DNA of 64,000 bases from contig CADCDP010000005.1 in assembly GCA_902800305.1 (NCBI GenBank), forward strand, positions 78,856 through 142,855. The letters run 5' to 3'. Of this stretch, positions 19,201 through 30,175 are shown piece by piece. The notes beneath the pieces are model-generated. The model made no database searches, was not told where the DNA came from, and saw nothing but the letters and a program-made list of their open reading frames with translations. Source of the stretch: an uncultured Bacteroidales bacterium (lineage in GTDB: Bacteria > Bacteroidota > Bacteroidia > Bacteroidales > Bacteroidaceae). How positions within the stretch are numbered: the first letter of the stretch is position 1; each line of letters starts with the position of its first letter. The position numbers were made by a program, and so were the translations under genes.

Positions 19201-19260
19201 GAGGGAAAACCACTCAAGGGCTTTTATATTGAAGATGGAAAAAAGTTAATGGCTCAGTAA
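16207..19260 (+). CDS. Large secreted modular protein, choice-of-anchor-J-like and Ig-like repeats
   Basis: The 1017-residue protein has a signal peptide (starting at Met1 or Met3) ending near NYVKAQG. Three homologous modules start near residues 35, 297 and 555, each opening with a variant of FNNGKLPYGWFAEGW, as in cleaved-adhesin/choice-of-anchor-J domains. The first two are followed by an Ig/ASH-like domain (VNTATGTLGVEVTSDD and VRNTGTGTLQVNVSSSN). Every J module carries Met/Gly-rich loops (GMGAMMGG, GMMGMGGGG, MMSMMGMGSGGG), unusual for this fold. The C-terminus has FDLQGRRLEGKPLKGFYIEDGKK, a Bacteroidales surface-protein tail. It is probably cell-surface. It is followed after 10 bp by a lipoprotein gene, suggesting a joint role; the function is unknown. 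Confidence 0.75.
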   Translation: MYMKQFYLLKLALLVLSLMGANYVKAQGSASDPMDERFNNGKLPYGWFAEGWMVDSTGVAKKGSGSTGFDMSSLMGGGNEFNYLMTPPLKVQEGEVLVFSAKKAEASGMGAMMGGSSDSTFVVERSVYGDHRWVKVADFTTQLDSVYKTLSISGTPAGEYRFRFRAAGDVNIDSVAGFQIDMEAPDIRVIRGKEAVKYVNLGVCSKDSTTTCGVINTATGTLGVEVTSDDESIYTLSPKDVSVAWGDTAAVNISFLYQGGHAGKNGAQVTFRPVDERVEGVSFIVDAVVSAPDVWTEKFNAGTLPKGWFAEGWKVENGAASVIQASDGMAGMMGGSAASYYLVTPPLTFTGADEVLVFSAKNGSSGQSGMMGMGGGGSTFTVEKSVYGSNKWEKVQDFSEEVDSLYKALWVSYMEPGEYRFRFVATDSILIDSVAGFHIDNDAPDLYVTLDSAVVTQVGLGMRNADVTKTFEVRNTGTGTLQVNVSSSNPNVFSLSQTSLSVASGETAKVDVTFKVEEGLLGENNAFITFAPTHERLSAQTVSIQAYKMPTDVWSENFEPEFVIEDESQPLELPVGWETTGWEITKPSDGGGMMAMFGGGGGAPKTWMATTESEDYELVTPRLQAQKGDVMRFLAEMGGGGMDMMSMMGMGSGGGSGLLYVYYSRDFDEDWTLYGTYTQTGTVFFKAPYSGVYRLKFKGQSVSLDDFQGFRLPIEEVALVDGEDGINSLVLDKYDGQVVNMVYDRVLSAVDNGDGSWTPKAYTLCLPYDLRFSDYDEPNKVKLYQLSYIDNYYKQFVFAEAGNSVEAGKAYLAVVERGNVRLDAIDVTMQAKSTETADSVTVNDYERWFFDKEQTQMGAWMGTFSGMDGAEADSLHVYALCDDGSWARLMSSADENENPRLTAFRAYFLANDSIADHYDMNPAPVRHAPKTETLGGNAYQTMFQQGGANGGEVADMPNLLFDGDITISTANVTGIAPTIHTIDNDGTHRYFDLQGRRLEGKPLKGFYIEDGKKLMAQ

Positions 19261-19270
19261 CTACCCTAAA

Positions 19271-20743
19271 ATGGACAAAGCAATGAAAAGAATCAAATAT
19301 GGGGTGCTCTTCGCCACCCTGCTCTTTGGCTCGATAGCGTTTACGTCTTGTTCAACAGACAAGGGGGAACCCTCGGAAGCCAACGAGGAAGTGAAGAAGG
19401 AACGAGAAGAACTGCTGGCTCACGTGGAGAATGAGGCTACATGGATGGCTGACAGTTTGAATTTCGATGCGCTCAACATGATGACGCGGGTGAATGAGCA
19501 ACTGTTGGAGGCCATGAATAAAGACCCTCGTTTTGCCGATAATCTGAAGAAGGTGGTGACGATGCTGGCTGCTCGCAATGCGCTGTCTAACATGAAGCCT
19601 GTGGAGGCTGGCTCGGAGTTGGCTCAGATGGGGTATAGTGCTTATATCCCCATCGACATCAGTGCCTTTGGCGTGCGCGTCATCTTCGACGAAGAGGGCA
19701 ACTACCGCTTCGACCCTATTGAGGGGCTGGAATTTATCTTCCCTGCCACCATCGAGGGGTATGGTGCAACGGCTTACAAGTGGTCTATCAAGAACAACGG
19801 GGATTGGTATGAGTCAGTTTCTCCTGTCCATCTGAATGGTGTGAGGGGGCTGGCTTGTGTCAGCCGCATTCCCAAGTCGTTCACCATGACCATGAGCGGA
19901 CTCTTCGACGACAAGGTGGTGACGATGCTCAAAGGGGTGGTCAACATCCATTTGGACGAGGATGCCGAGTCGGACTATGTGAGTTTCGAGGGGAATGCGT
20001 TCCAAGTGGAGGGGCAGTTGACTTCCTGCCTACAGGGTGCTGCCTACGGGCTGCCTAATGGAGACGGACAGCTCAACATCAGCTATGGCATCGACCAGAC
20101 GGACAGAATGAATATCGGTTTCGATTTCACTCAGCACGGACGACGGGTGATGGACGGCAATGCACGGATGGAACTTCCGCAGAAGAAGACAGTTGTTGAC
20201 CAACTGACTGATTTTCTGCTTGACCGCTCCCGTCTGGGACAGGAGGACAATTTGCTGTATCTTGCCCAAATATTTGCAGGAAACCGCACGGACGTGACGC
20301 TGAATATACTCGATGAACTGACGCTTTCGGGCACTATCGACGATGGGACTCAGTTCTGCCAAGCACTCTACGATGTGAAGCAGCAGGGTCAGGACAGTCC
20401 AATGTCGGCTGACGAGTTTGATGGTTGTGTGCAGCGTCTGAACCAAGCTTGCAACTTCTTCCTGTCATGCCCCCACATCAGCCAGCCCGTCCCCTTCCAA
20501 TGGGTCGCCATACAAGAAGACACGAAACAGGATGTGCAACCTGCCCTCTTGTTTGCCGACAATCCTGAGTATATTCCCCTTAGCGAGTTAGTGGGGGAAA
20601 CAACCATGGACAATATCAAGAAGACGCACGAAGCTACTGCCACGGCGGTGGGAGGTGCGGCAGGTGTTTCCATGCAGTTCATTTCCAGATTGGTGCAGTT
20701 CATGCCGTTGAACATCGAGGAATGGGAACAAACCATCAGATAA
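19271..20743 (+). CDS. Lipoprotein of unknown function, partner of the repeat protein
   Basis: The 490-residue protein has a lipoprotein signal peptide ending in SIAFTSC (lipobox Cys near residue 27; starting at Met5 gives a tighter signal). A charged helical stretch follows (EANEEVKKEREELLAHVENEA), then a mostly beta-rich region with no motif I recognise. It sits 10 bp after the large secreted repeat protein, so the two are very likely one operon and the lipoprotein may anchor or process its partner. Its C-terminal 60 residues contain an Ala/Gly-rich segment (TATAVGGAAG). No enzyme motif is visible. Confidence 0.7.
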   Translation: MDKAMKRIKYGVLFATLLFGSIAFTSCSTDKGEPSEANEEVKKEREELLAHVENEATWMADSLNFDALNMMTRVNEQLLEAMNKDPRFADNLKKVVTMLAARNALSNMKPVEAGSELAQMGYSAYIPIDISAFGVRVIFDEEGNYRFDPIEGLEFIFPATIEGYGATAYKWSIKNNGDWYESVSPVHLNGVRGLACVSRIPKSFTMTMSGLFDDKVVTMLKGVVNIHLDEDAESDYVSFEGNAFQVEGQLTSCLQGAAYGLPNGDGQLNISYGIDQTDRMNIGFDFTQHGRRVMDGNARMELPQKKTVVDQLTDFLLDRSRLGQEDNLLYLAQIFAGNRTDVTLNILDELTLSGTIDDGTQFCQALYDVKQQGQDSPMSADEFDGCVQRLNQACNFFLSCPHISQPVPFQWVAIQEDTKQDVQPALLFADNPEYIPLSELVGETTMDNIKKTHEATATAVGGAAGVSMQFISRLVQFMPLNIEEWEQTIR

Positions 20744-20757
20744 GGGAAAAGTGAAGA

Positions 20758-22719
20758 ATGATTTCGATTGACAAATTGGGAGTGGAGTTTTCTGCCACTC
20801 CTCTCTTTTTGGATGCAAGCTTTGTGGTCAACCCTAAAGACCGCATCGCCTTGGTGGGAAAGAACGGTGCGGGTAAGAGCACCATGCTGAAAATTATCGC
20901 AGGGATGCAGATGCCCACGTATGGTCAGGTGTCGCGGCAAAAGGACATCACCATCGGTTATCTGCCGCAGGTGATGGTGTTGGCAGACAGCCGTACGGTG
21001 ATGGAAGAGGCTGAGACGGCCTTTGCCCACATCAGTGAGATGCAGGAGCGGCTGGACAAGATGAACGACGAGATAGCCCGAAGGACGGACTACGAGAGTG
21101 AGTCGTACATGGCACTTATCGAGCGGTTCACCCACGAGAATGACCGCTTCACGATGATGGGTGGCACAAACTATCACGCCGAACTGGAGCGGACATTGCA
21201 AGGTTTGGGCTTCCAGCGCACAGATTTCGACCGTCCAACGGCTGAGTTTTCGGGCGGTTGGCGTATGCGCATCGAACTGGCGAAGCTCCTGCTTCAAAAG
21301 CCTGACCTCTTGTTGCTCGACGAGCCGACCAACCACCTCGACATCGGTTCTATCCAATGGCTGGAACAGTTCATCATCCAGCGAGCCAATGCCGTGATGC
21401 TAGTGAGCCACGACCGCGCTTTCATCAACAACGTGACCAACCGCACCATCGAAATCACCTGTCATCGCATCAACGACTACAAGGTGAAGTATGACGAGTA
21501 CGTGAAGTTGAGGGACGAACGTCGGGAACAACAACTGCGTGCCTACGAGAACCAGCAGAAGGAAATCGCGGACATCAAGCAGTTTATCGAGACATTCCGC
21601 TACAAGCCTACGAAGTCGAACCAAGTGCAGTCGCGCATCAAGATGTTGGAAAAGATGGTGCCCATCGAGGTGGATGAAGTTGATACGAGCAGTCTGCACC
21701 TGAAGTTTCCTCCCTGCCTTAGAAGTGGCGACTTCCCCATCATCTGCGAGGACGTGGCAAAAAGCTACACGAAGACCGTCTTCAGCGACGTAAACCTGAC
21801 CATCAAACGAGGGGAGAAAGTGGCCTTCGTGGGTAATAACGGTGAGGGAAAATCAACGTTGGTGAAGTGCATCATGGGTGAGATCCCCTTCGAAGGCAAC
21901 TTGAAGATTGGTCACAACGTACAAATCGGCTACTTTGCACAGAATCAGGCACAACTGCTGGATGGCGACGTGACCGTATTCGACACCATCGACCGTGTGG
22001 CCAAGGGCGACATCCGACTGAAAATCCGAGACATATTGGGAGCCTTCATGTTCGGAGGCGAAGCTTCAGACAAATATGTGAAGGTGCTGTCAGGAGGCGA
22101 AAGGAGCCGACTCGCCATGATACGTCTGCTGCTCGAACCCGTCAATCTGCTCATCCTCGACGAGCCGACCAACCACCTCGACATGCAGTCGAAGGATGTG
22201 CTGAAACAGGCCATCCGTGACTTCGACGGCACTGCCATCATCGTCAGTCACGACCGAGATTTCCTCGATGGACTGGTCGATAAGGTTTACGAATTCGGGG
22301 GTGGTAAGGTGCGTGAACACATCGGTGGCATTTACGACTTCCTGCAAAAGAAACAAATCGAAAGTCTGAACGAGTTGGGACGGAATATGAATGCCGCTGG
22401 CAGCCCTTCAAGCCCTCAAGTACCCACCAGTGCCACGAAGGAAAAGGAACAAACCCATACCGAAGCGACGCTGTCATACGCCGAACAGAAGGAACGTAAC
22501 AAAACCATCAAGAAAGCGGAAAAAACGGTGGAGACAGCAGAAAAGAAGGTGGCGGACATCGAAGAACAAATAGCCAACGTGGAGGCACAACTCGCCACAC
22601 CATCAGGAGCTTGTGACACCAGTCTCTTCACCCATTACGGTGAACTGAAAGCACAGCTCGCCGCAGCCGAAGACGAATGGACAGAAGCGAGCATGGCATT
22701 GGAAGAGTTGACCCAATAG
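20758..22719 (+). CDS. ABC-F family ATPase
   Basis: A 653-residue cytoplasmic protein with two ABC ATPase domains and no membrane segments. The first domain has Walker A GKNGAGKST (34-42) and the LLLLDEPTNHLD Walker B. The second has GNNGEGKST, LSGGERSR and LLILDEPTNHLD. A charged linker joins them (the Uup/EttA P-site tRNA interaction region, KSNQVQSRIKMLEK). A Lys/Glu-rich coiled coil forms the C-terminus (about 560-653). ABC-F proteins act on the ribosome; whether this one is a housekeeping translation factor or protects against antibiotics cannot be told from sequence. It starts 14 bp after the lipoprotein stop. Confidence 0.93.
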   Translation: MISIDKLGVEFSATPLFLDASFVVNPKDRIALVGKNGAGKSTMLKIIAGMQMPTYGQVSRQKDITIGYLPQVMVLADSRTVMEEAETAFAHISEMQERLDKMNDEIARRTDYESESYMALIERFTHENDRFTMMGGTNYHAELERTLQGLGFQRTDFDRPTAEFSGGWRMRIELAKLLLQKPDLLLLDEPTNHLDIGSIQWLEQFIIQRANAVMLVSHDRAFINNVTNRTIEITCHRINDYKVKYDEYVKLRDERREQQLRAYENQQKEIADIKQFIETFRYKPTKSNQVQSRIKMLEKMVPIEVDEVDTSSLHLKFPPCLRSGDFPIICEDVAKSYTKTVFSDVNLTIKRGEKVAFVGNNGEGKSTLVKCIMGEIPFEGNLKIGHNVQIGYFAQNQAQLLDGDVTVFDTIDRVAKGDIRLKIRDILGAFMFGGEASDKYVKVLSGGERSRLAMIRLLLEPVNLLILDEPTNHLDMQSKDVLKQAIRDFDGTAIIVSHDRDFLDGLVDKVYEFGGGKVREHIGGIYDFLQKKQIESLNELGRNMNAAGSPSSPQVPTSATKEKEQTHTEATLSYAEQKERNKTIKKAEKTVETAEKKVADIEEQIANVEAQLATPSGACDTSLFTHYGELKAQLAAAEDEWTEASMALEELTQ

Positions 22720-22816
22720 GGGCGAAATCGGGCGCACAAAGGAACGGGAAAACCGTCAATCCTACATTTTTTCACAAAAAAAGCACCAAAAGTTTTGCTG
22801 TGTCCCCGAAAAGTAC

Positions 22817-22824
22817 TACCTTTG
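22817..22824 (+). promoter_or_regulatory. Promoter -7 element (TACCTTTG) of the tRNA pair
   Basis: Matches TAnnTTTG, 37 bp before the mature tRNA-Met 5' end. Confidence 0.65.
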
Positions 22825-22861
22825 CACTCGCAAACGGAGCATGAGGCTCTTTTTATTATAT

Positions 22862-22937
22862 CGCGGGGTGGAGCAGTTGGTAGCTCGCCAGGCTCATAAC
22901 CTGGAGGTCGCATGTTCGAGTCCTGCCCCCGCAACCA
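22862..22937 (+). tRNA. tRNA-Met (CAT), initiator-like
   Basis: A 76-nt cloverleaf with CCA encoded. The acceptor pairs GCGGGG with CCCCGC, leaving C1 opposite A72 unpaired, a bacterial initiator hallmark. The anticodon loop is CTCATAA on a CCAGG/CCTGG stem, so the three consecutive G-C pairs of classic initiators are not complete. The T loop is TTCGAGT. Confidence 0.9.
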
Positions 22938-22942
22938 AAAGA

Positions 22943-22977
22943 GATGGTAAAACCTACAACATTCAGGTTTTACCATC
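22943..22977 (+). other. Perfect 13-bp hairpin between the tRNA genes
   Basis: GATGGTAAAACCT (22943-22955) pairs with AGGTTTTACCATC (22965-22977) around a 9-nt loop. It may guide processing of the tRNA-Met/tRNA-Leu transcript. Confidence 0.7.
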
Positions 22978-22997
22978 AATCTTAAAAAAACTATCGT

Positions 22998-23081
22998 GCC
23001 AGAATGGTGGAATGGTAGACACGAGGGACTTAAAATCCCTTGAGCATTGCGCTCGTGCGGGTTCGAGCCCCGCTTCTGGTA
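22998..23081 (+). tRNA. tRNA-Leu (TAA)
   Basis: About 84 nt with the long variable arm of class II tRNAs (TGAGCATTGCGCTCG). The acceptor is GCCAGAA/TTCTGGT with a G-T first pair, the anticodon TAA lies in ACTTAAAAT, and the T arm is GGGTTCGAGCCCC. CCA is not encoded (ACAT follows). Confidence 0.92.
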
Positions 23082-23095
23082 CATCATCTATTACG

Positions 23096-23138
23096 AAAAT
23101 CACCTATAAATCAAGTGTTTATAGGTGATTTTCTTTAT
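23096..23138 (+). terminator. Intrinsic terminator after tRNA-Leu
   Basis: AAAATCACCTATAAA (23096-23110) pairs perfectly with 23118-23132 around a 7-nt loop, followed by a T-rich tract. Confidence 0.8.
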
Positions 23139-23169
23139 TTGTATCGTAGAAAAGATGTACTAACATACA

Positions 23170-23709
23170 TCAAGGTTGTTCGGGCTGCGGGGTGCTGTCA
23201 CGATACCAGTCGGCATACATGATGTAATGTTGGGCGATGCCGATGTTCAGTTCCTTGGCTTGTTCGGGATCCACTTTCTTAATGAACTTGGCGGGCACAC
23301 CACCCCAAAGTTCACCGTCGCCCACTTGTGTGCCCTTCAGTACCAAGGCTCCTGCGGCGATGATAGCACCCTCGCCAATGACAGCATCGTCGAGCACGGT
23401 AGCACCCATACCAATAAGCGCACCACTTTTCACCTTGCAGCCATGCAAAGTCACGTTGTGGCCGATAGTCACGTCGTCACCTATCTCGATAGCCGCCTTT
23501 TTATACAAGGTATGCAGACATGAGCCATCCTGTATGTTCACTCGATTACCTATCTTGATGTAATTCACATCGCCACGCACAATCGTGTTGAACCACACCG
23601 TACATTGGTCGCCCATTTGCACGTCGCCCACGATTGTGGCATTCTCGCTAAAATAGCAGCCTTCACCCCATTTCGGAGTCAAGCCGCACACGGTCTTGAT
23701 TAAAGCCAT
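23170..23709 (-). CDS. Gamma-carbonic-anhydrase-like hexapeptide-repeat protein
   Basis: A 179-residue left-handed beta-helix protein built of hexapeptide repeats ([IV]G-type turns such as ATIVGDVQMGD and ATVLDDAVIGEGAII). The three zinc-ligand histidines of gamma-class carbonic anhydrases are recognisable in CLHTL and IGHNVTLHGC. The C-terminal helix (DPEQAKELNIGIAQHYIMYADWY) is typical of the YrdA/CaiE-like group. Some relatives are true carbonic anhydrases and others are acyltransferase-like, so the activity is open. It faces the tRNA pair convergently. No promoter match was evident upstream. Confidence 0.88.
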   Translation of the reverse strand: MALIKTVCGLTPKWGEGCYFSENATIVGDVQMGDQCTVWFNTIVRGDVNYIKIGNRVNIQDGSCLHTLYKKAAIEIGDDVTIGHNVTLHGCKVKSGALIGMGATVLDDAVIGEGAIIAAGALVLKGTQVGDGELWGGVPAKFIKKVDPEQAKELNIGIAQHYIMYADWYRDSTPQPEQP

Positions 23710-25816
<2,107 letters not shown>

Positions 25817-25822
25817 AAGACA

Positions 25823-26044
25823 ATGCATCTACAAATCATCACACCAACAGGAACAACGTATGAAGGGGAAGTGGAACGGTTTCAGTTCCCCTCGACAACA
25901 GGACTCATGGAGTTCCTGCCAGGTCATGCACCCATGATAGCGGAAGTGAAGGAAGGAACCATCCATACGGAAGATGACGAGATGGATTGTGGAGCAGGTG
26001 TGGTGAAGATAGAGAACGACGAAATCACTGTGGTATGCGAATAA
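25823..26044 (+). CDS. atpC: ATP synthase F1 epsilon subunit, short form
   Basis: Only 73 residues: the N-terminal beta-sandwich (LQIITPTGTTYEGEVERFQFPS, then GLMEFLPGHAPMIAEVKEGTI) without the C-terminal helical hairpin found in E. coli epsilon. That hairpin is the inhibitory arm elsewhere, so ATP-hydrolysis control must differ. Short forms are common in Bacteroidetes. It starts 6 bp after atpD and overlaps atpB by 10 bp. Confidence 0.92.
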   Translation: MHLQIITPTGTTYEGEVERFQFPSTTGLMEFLPGHAPMIAEVKEGTIHTEDDEMDCGAGVVKIENDEITVVCE

Positions 26045-27036
26045 GGCTTCTTATATATATAATATGTGTATTAGGCTTCGTTGCACCAATCAAGGCAGAA
26101 GAGAATTTGGATGTATCCAAACTCATCTTCGAGCACTTGGGCGACAGCTATGAGTGGCACATCACGGAAGGGGCAGTCATTCCCCTACCCTGCATCTTAG
26201 TGAACAAGAGCGGGGTGGATGTGTTCCTTTCGAACAAATTGGAGCATGGAGCGACGTACAAAGGCTACCACATCGCGGAGGAAGGAGACCATGAGGGGAA
26301 AATTGTGAATGCGGCAGGGGAACGACCTTTCGACATCAGTATCACGAAGAACGTGCTGGAACTGTTCATCGTATCCTTCCTGCTCTGCTCGGTGGTACTG
26401 GGTGTGGCACGGTGGTACAAGAAGAACGGCTACAAAAAGGCACCTGGCGGTTTTGTGGGCATGATAGAGGTACTCATTGAATTCCTCGACAAGGACGTGG
26501 CGAAGGAAAGCATCGGACATGGCTATGAGAAGTTCTCGCCCTACCTGATGACGGTGTTCCTCTTCATCCTGACAAGCAACCTCTTAGGGCTTCTGCCGGT
26601 GTTCCCTGGCGGTGCGAACCTGACGGGTAACATCGCCGTGACGCTGACGTGTGCCGTCACCGCTTTCATTGCCATTAACTTTTTTGCGCCGAAGTCCCAT
26701 TTCAAAGAAATCTTCTGGCCAGACGTGCCCATATTCCTGAAGGTGCCGCTGCCCATCATGCCGACTATCGAGTTCATCGGGCTGTTTACCAAGCCCTTCT
26801 CACTGACTGTCCGTCTTTTTGCCAACATCATGGCCGGCCACATCATCATCCTCGCATTAACCAGTTTGATTTTTGTGACCGCGCAGATGGGGTCAGCCAT
26901 GTGTGCCTCGATGACGGTGGTGAGCGTGCTGTTCTGCATCTTTATGAACTGCCTCGAAATGCTCGTGGCGTTCATCCAAGCATACGTCTTCACGATATTG
27001 ACAGCGAACTTTATCGGGCTGGCGCATAGTGAATAA
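26035..27036 (+). CDS. atpB: ATP synthase F0 subunit a
   Basis: The 333-residue membrane stator subunit. The ATG 26035 lies inside the end of atpC (10-bp overlap) and opens a signal-peptide-like segment (IRLLIYIICVLGFVAPIKA), followed by an extended periplasmic region as is usual in Bacteroidetes. Five or so membrane helices follow. The essential proton-channel arginine lies in FSLTVRLFANIMAGH. A longer frame starting at 25987 is rejected because it runs through atpC. A CTAG array begins about 20 bp after the stop. Confidence 0.95.
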   Translation: MRIRLLIYIICVLGFVAPIKAEENLDVSKLIFEHLGDSYEWHITEGAVIPLPCILVNKSGVDVFLSNKLEHGATYKGYHIAEEGDHEGKIVNAAGERPFDISITKNVLELFIVSFLLCSVVLGVARWYKKNGYKKAPGGFVGMIEVLIEFLDKDVAKESIGHGYEKFSPYLMTVFLFILTSNLLGLLPVFPGGANLTGNIAVTLTCAVTAFIAINFFAPKSHFKEIFWPDVPIFLKVPLPIMPTIEFIGLFTKPFSLTVRLFANIMAGHIIILALTSLIFVTAQMGSAMCASMTVVSVLFCIFMNCLEMLVAFIQAYVFTILTANFIGLAHSE

Positions 27037-27054
27037 AAAGACAGTTTAGATGCC

Positions 27055-27085
27055 CTAGAAGAACTAGTCAATCTAGATAATCTAG
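27055..27085. repeat. CTAG microrepeat array upstream of atpE (9-bp period)
   Basis: CTAG occurs at 27055, 27064, 27073 and 27082, exactly 9 bp apart, with decayed units TTAG at 27046 and CTAT at 27091. It lies in the 152-bp atpB-atpE spacer. Confidence 0.85.
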
Positions 27086-27125
27086 ACGGGCTATAAAATA
27101 TAATAACTAAAAATAACCAACATAG

Positions 27126-27434
<309 letters not shown>

Positions 27435-27457
27435 TTTTCTCAAAGTCCTGGTATTTT

Positions 27458-27506
27458 CTAGTATCTCTAGCAACTCTAGTATATCTAGAATTTCTAGAAT
27501 ATCTAG
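27458..27506. repeat. CTAG microrepeat array downstream of atpE (9-bp period)
   Basis: CTAG occurs at 27458, 27467, 27476, 27485, 27494 and 27503, exactly 9 bp apart. It fills most of the 88-bp atpE-atpF spacer and mirrors the array before atpE. Confidence 0.88.
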
Positions 27507-27522
27507 CTAAAAGAAACAAACA

Positions 27523-28008
27523 ATGAATCTACTCACACCAGACCCTGGATTGCTCTTCTGGATGGTGCTCTCGTTTGCCGTGGTGTTCTTCCTGCTGGCG
27601 AGGTTTGGCTTCCCAGTCATCGTGAAGGCCATCAACGAGCGCAAAGAGTTCATCGAGATGTCACTCATCTCCGCCAAAAAAGCCAACGAACGATTGGCAA
27701 GCATTCAGGCGGAGGGCGAGAAGCTGTTGGCTGATGCCAAGGCACAGCAGAAGGACATCATCGCTGGTGCCATGCAGGAGAAACAGCGGATTGTTCAGGC
27801 GGCGCAGGATGAGGCACAAATCTCTGCCAACCAAATGATTGAGGATGCACGAAAGAGCATTCAGGCAGAGAAGGAAAGAGCTTTGCAGGATGTACGGAAC
27901 GAGGTGGCATCCCTTGCCCTCGACATCGCAGAGAAGGTGATTGGCGAGCGGATGAAGGACGAAGCCACACAGCGAAAAACTATTGAGCAACTCATCGACA
28001 GACTCTAA
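27523..28008 (+). CDS. atpF: ATP synthase F0 subunit b
   Basis: 161 residues: one N-terminal membrane helix (LLFWMVLSFAVVFFLLARFGFPVIV), then a long charged, Ala/Gln/Glu-rich helix for the peripheral stalk coiled coil, ending KTIEQLIDRL. Length and position are standard. The next gene starts after 19 bp. Confidence 0.95.
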   Translation: MNLLTPDPGLLFWMVLSFAVVFFLLARFGFPVIVKAINERKEFIEMSLISAKKANERLASIQAEGEKLLADAKAQQKDIIAGAMQEKQRIVQAAQDEAQISANQMIEDARKSIQAEKERALQDVRNEVASLALDIAEKVIGERMKDEATQRKTIEQLIDRL

Positions 28009-28027
28009 TTGTTAATTCTTAACTAAC

Positions 28028-28576
28028 ATGATGAACGGAAGCATTGCCAAGCGGTATGCCACGGCTCTGTTCGAGGAAGCCAAGGCGCAGTTCGTAGACC
28101 AACAGGTGTACGACCACCTCGGTAAGCTCCATGCCAACATGAAGGCGGAGCCTGACCTCCAGATGGCTCTCATCAATCCACGTGTGACCCCCGAAAAGAA
28201 GTACACGCTCTTGCTGCTTGCCTCTGGTCTTGACCTCAAAGCCTCCACCCTGTACACACGGTTCCTCCGTCTCCTCTTGGAAAATCACCGCGAGAACCAA
28301 CTACGCTTGATTATCTTTGTTTATCGGGACATGTACCGAGAGCATCATGGCATCGACCGCGTAGTGTTCGAGACTGCGGTGGAGGTCAACGATGCCATCG
28401 TCAACCAGCTGACCACGCGCATCAAGGAGCACCGGCATCGCAAAGTGGAGTGTGTACGTAAAGTGAACCCACGCCTCATCGGTGGTTTCCGACTCCGCAT
28501 CGGCGACCGCCGCTACGACTTTAGTTATAAACACCAACTGGAACTAATTAGAAAAGAATTATGTCCAACGCTATAA
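28028..28576 (+). CDS. atpH: ATP synthase F1 delta subunit
   Basis: 182 residues, starting near [14 protein letters not shown], the typical OSCP/delta opening. The C-terminal signature is [21 protein letters not shown]. Two ATG codons in a row (28028, 28031) are possible. It overlaps atpA by 16 bp, indicating coupled translation. Confidence 0.95.
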   Translation: MMNGSIAKRYATALFEEAKAQFVDQQVYDHLGKLHANMKAEPDLQMALINPRVTPEKKYTLLLLASGLDLKASTLYTRFLRLLLENHRENQLRLIIFVYRDMYREHHGIDRVVFETAVEVNDAIVNQLTTRIKEHRHRKVECVRKVNPRLIGGFRLRIGDRRYDFSYKHQLELIRKELCPTL

Positions 28577-30147
28577 AAGTAAGCGAAGTGACGGCCATGC
28601 TGCGCCAGCAACTCGCTGACATCGACAACGAAGAGAACACGCTCGGTAACGAAACCGAGGTGGGCACAGTGCTGACAGTCAGCGACGGTGTGGTACGTGC
28701 CTACGGACTACGCAATGCCGAGGCAGGCGAACTGCTCGCCTTCGACAACGGCATGGAAGCCATCGTGATGAACCTTGAGGAAGACAACGTGGGTGCCGTG
28801 CTGCTTGGCCCCACCGACAACATCGAAGAGGGCGACACAGTGAAACGTACAGGGCGCATCGCCTCCATCGCCGTAAGCGAAGGTATGGTGGGACGTGTGG
28901 TGGACACCCTCGGCCATCCTATCGACGGAAAGGGAGCCATCACGGGCGAGACCTTCGACATGCCATTGGAGCGCAAAGCCCCGGGAGTCATCTTCCGCCA
29001 GCCCGTAAACGAACCTTTGCAGACAGGTCTGAAAGCTGTGGATGCCATGATTCCGATTGGCCGAGGACAGCGCGAGCTCATCATCGGCGATCGCCAAACG
29101 GGCAAGACCGCTATCGCCATCGACACCATTATCAACCAGCGTGCCAACTACGAGGCTGGGTATCCCGTCTATTGTATTTATGTGGCTATTGGACAGAAAG
29201 GCTCGACTGTAGCCACCATCGTGAATGTCCTCCGACAGAAAGGAGCCATGGATTACACCATCGTCGTATCAGCCACCGCCAGCGACCCTGCCGCCATGCA
29301 GTATTACGCTGCTTTTGCGGGTGCAGCGATTGGCGAGTACTTCCGCGACACGGGGCGTCATGCCCTTGTAGTGTACGACGACCTCTCGAAACAAGCCGTC
29401 GCCTATCGTGAGGTGTCGCTGATTCTGAAACGTCCGTCGGGGCGTGAAGCCTACCCTGGCGACATCTTCTACCTCCATTCGCGCCTGCTCGAACGTGCTG
29501 CCAAAATCATCTCACAGCAAGAGGTGGCAGAACGGATGAACGACCTTCCAGATTGTCTCAAAGGGAAAGTGCGTGGTGGTGGCTCACTCACGGCACTGCC
29601 CATCATCGAGACACAAGCGGGCGACGTGTCGGCCTACATCCCCACCAACGTAATTTCCATCACCGACGGACAGATTTTCTTGGAGACCGACCTCTTCAAT
29701 CAAGGCATCCGCCCCGCCATCAACGTCGGCATCTCCGTCTCTCGTGTGGGCGGCAACGCTCAGTTGAAAGCCATGAAGAAGGTGGCTGGAACACTGAAGA
29801 TTGACCAAGCCCAGTACCGCGAACTGGAATCTTTCACCAAGTTCAGTAATGACATGGACCCCGTGACCGCCTTCACCATCGACAAAGGCCGTAAGAACGT
29901 TCAGTTGCTCGTCCAGAAGCAGTACCAGCCCATGCCCGTGGAGGAACAGATTGCCATCCTTTACTGCGGCACCCACGGACTCCTGCGCGATGTCCCTGCG
30001 GAAAAAGCAAGAGAGTTTGAGGAAGTCTTCCTCGACCTGCTCCGTACCACTCACCGCGATGATGTGCTCACGCCGCTCAAGGCTGGCAAGATAGACGACC
30101 ACATCACCGCCACCATCGAACAAGTGGCAGCGAGCGTCAAATTGTAA
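28561..30147 (+). CDS. atpA: ATP synthase F1 alpha subunit
   Basis: The 528-residue non-catalytic nucleotide-binding subunit. Walker A is GDRQTGKT (176-183); further signatures are [31 protein letters not shown] and the alpha-type [17 protein letters not shown]. It begins inside atpH. The 28-bp spacer to atpG contains ATTGTAA heptamers. Confidence 0.98.
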   Translation: MSNAIKVSEVTAMLRQQLADIDNEENTLGNETEVGTVLTVSDGVVRAYGLRNAEAGELLAFDNGMEAIVMNLEEDNVGAVLLGPTDNIEEGDTVKRTGRIASIAVSEGMVGRVVDTLGHPIDGKGAITGETFDMPLERKAPGVIFRQPVNEPLQTGLKAVDAMIPIGRGQRELIIGDRQTGKTAIAIDTIINQRANYEAGYPVYCIYVAIGQKGSTVATIVNVLRQKGAMDYTIVVSATASDPAAMQYYAAFAGAAIGEYFRDTGRHALVVYDDLSKQAVAYREVSLILKRPSGREAYPGDIFYLHSRLLERAAKIISQQEVAERMNDLPDCLKGKVRGGGSLTALPIIETQAGDVSAYIPTNVISITDGQIFLETDLFNQGIRPAINVGISVSRVGGNAQLKAMKKVAGTLKIDQAQYRELESFTKFSNDMDPVTAFTIDKGRKNVQLLVQKQYQPMPVEEQIAILYCGTHGLLRDVPAEKAREFEEVFLDLLRTTHRDDVLTPLKAGKIDDHITATIEQVAASVKL

Positions 30148-30175
30148 ATTGTAAATAGTCAAATCGTAAGTAGTC

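Noticed and set aside
26035..27036. Longer start for atpB at 25987
   Set aside because: It would overlap most of the end of atpC, while ATG 26035 opens directly onto a signal-peptide-like segment.
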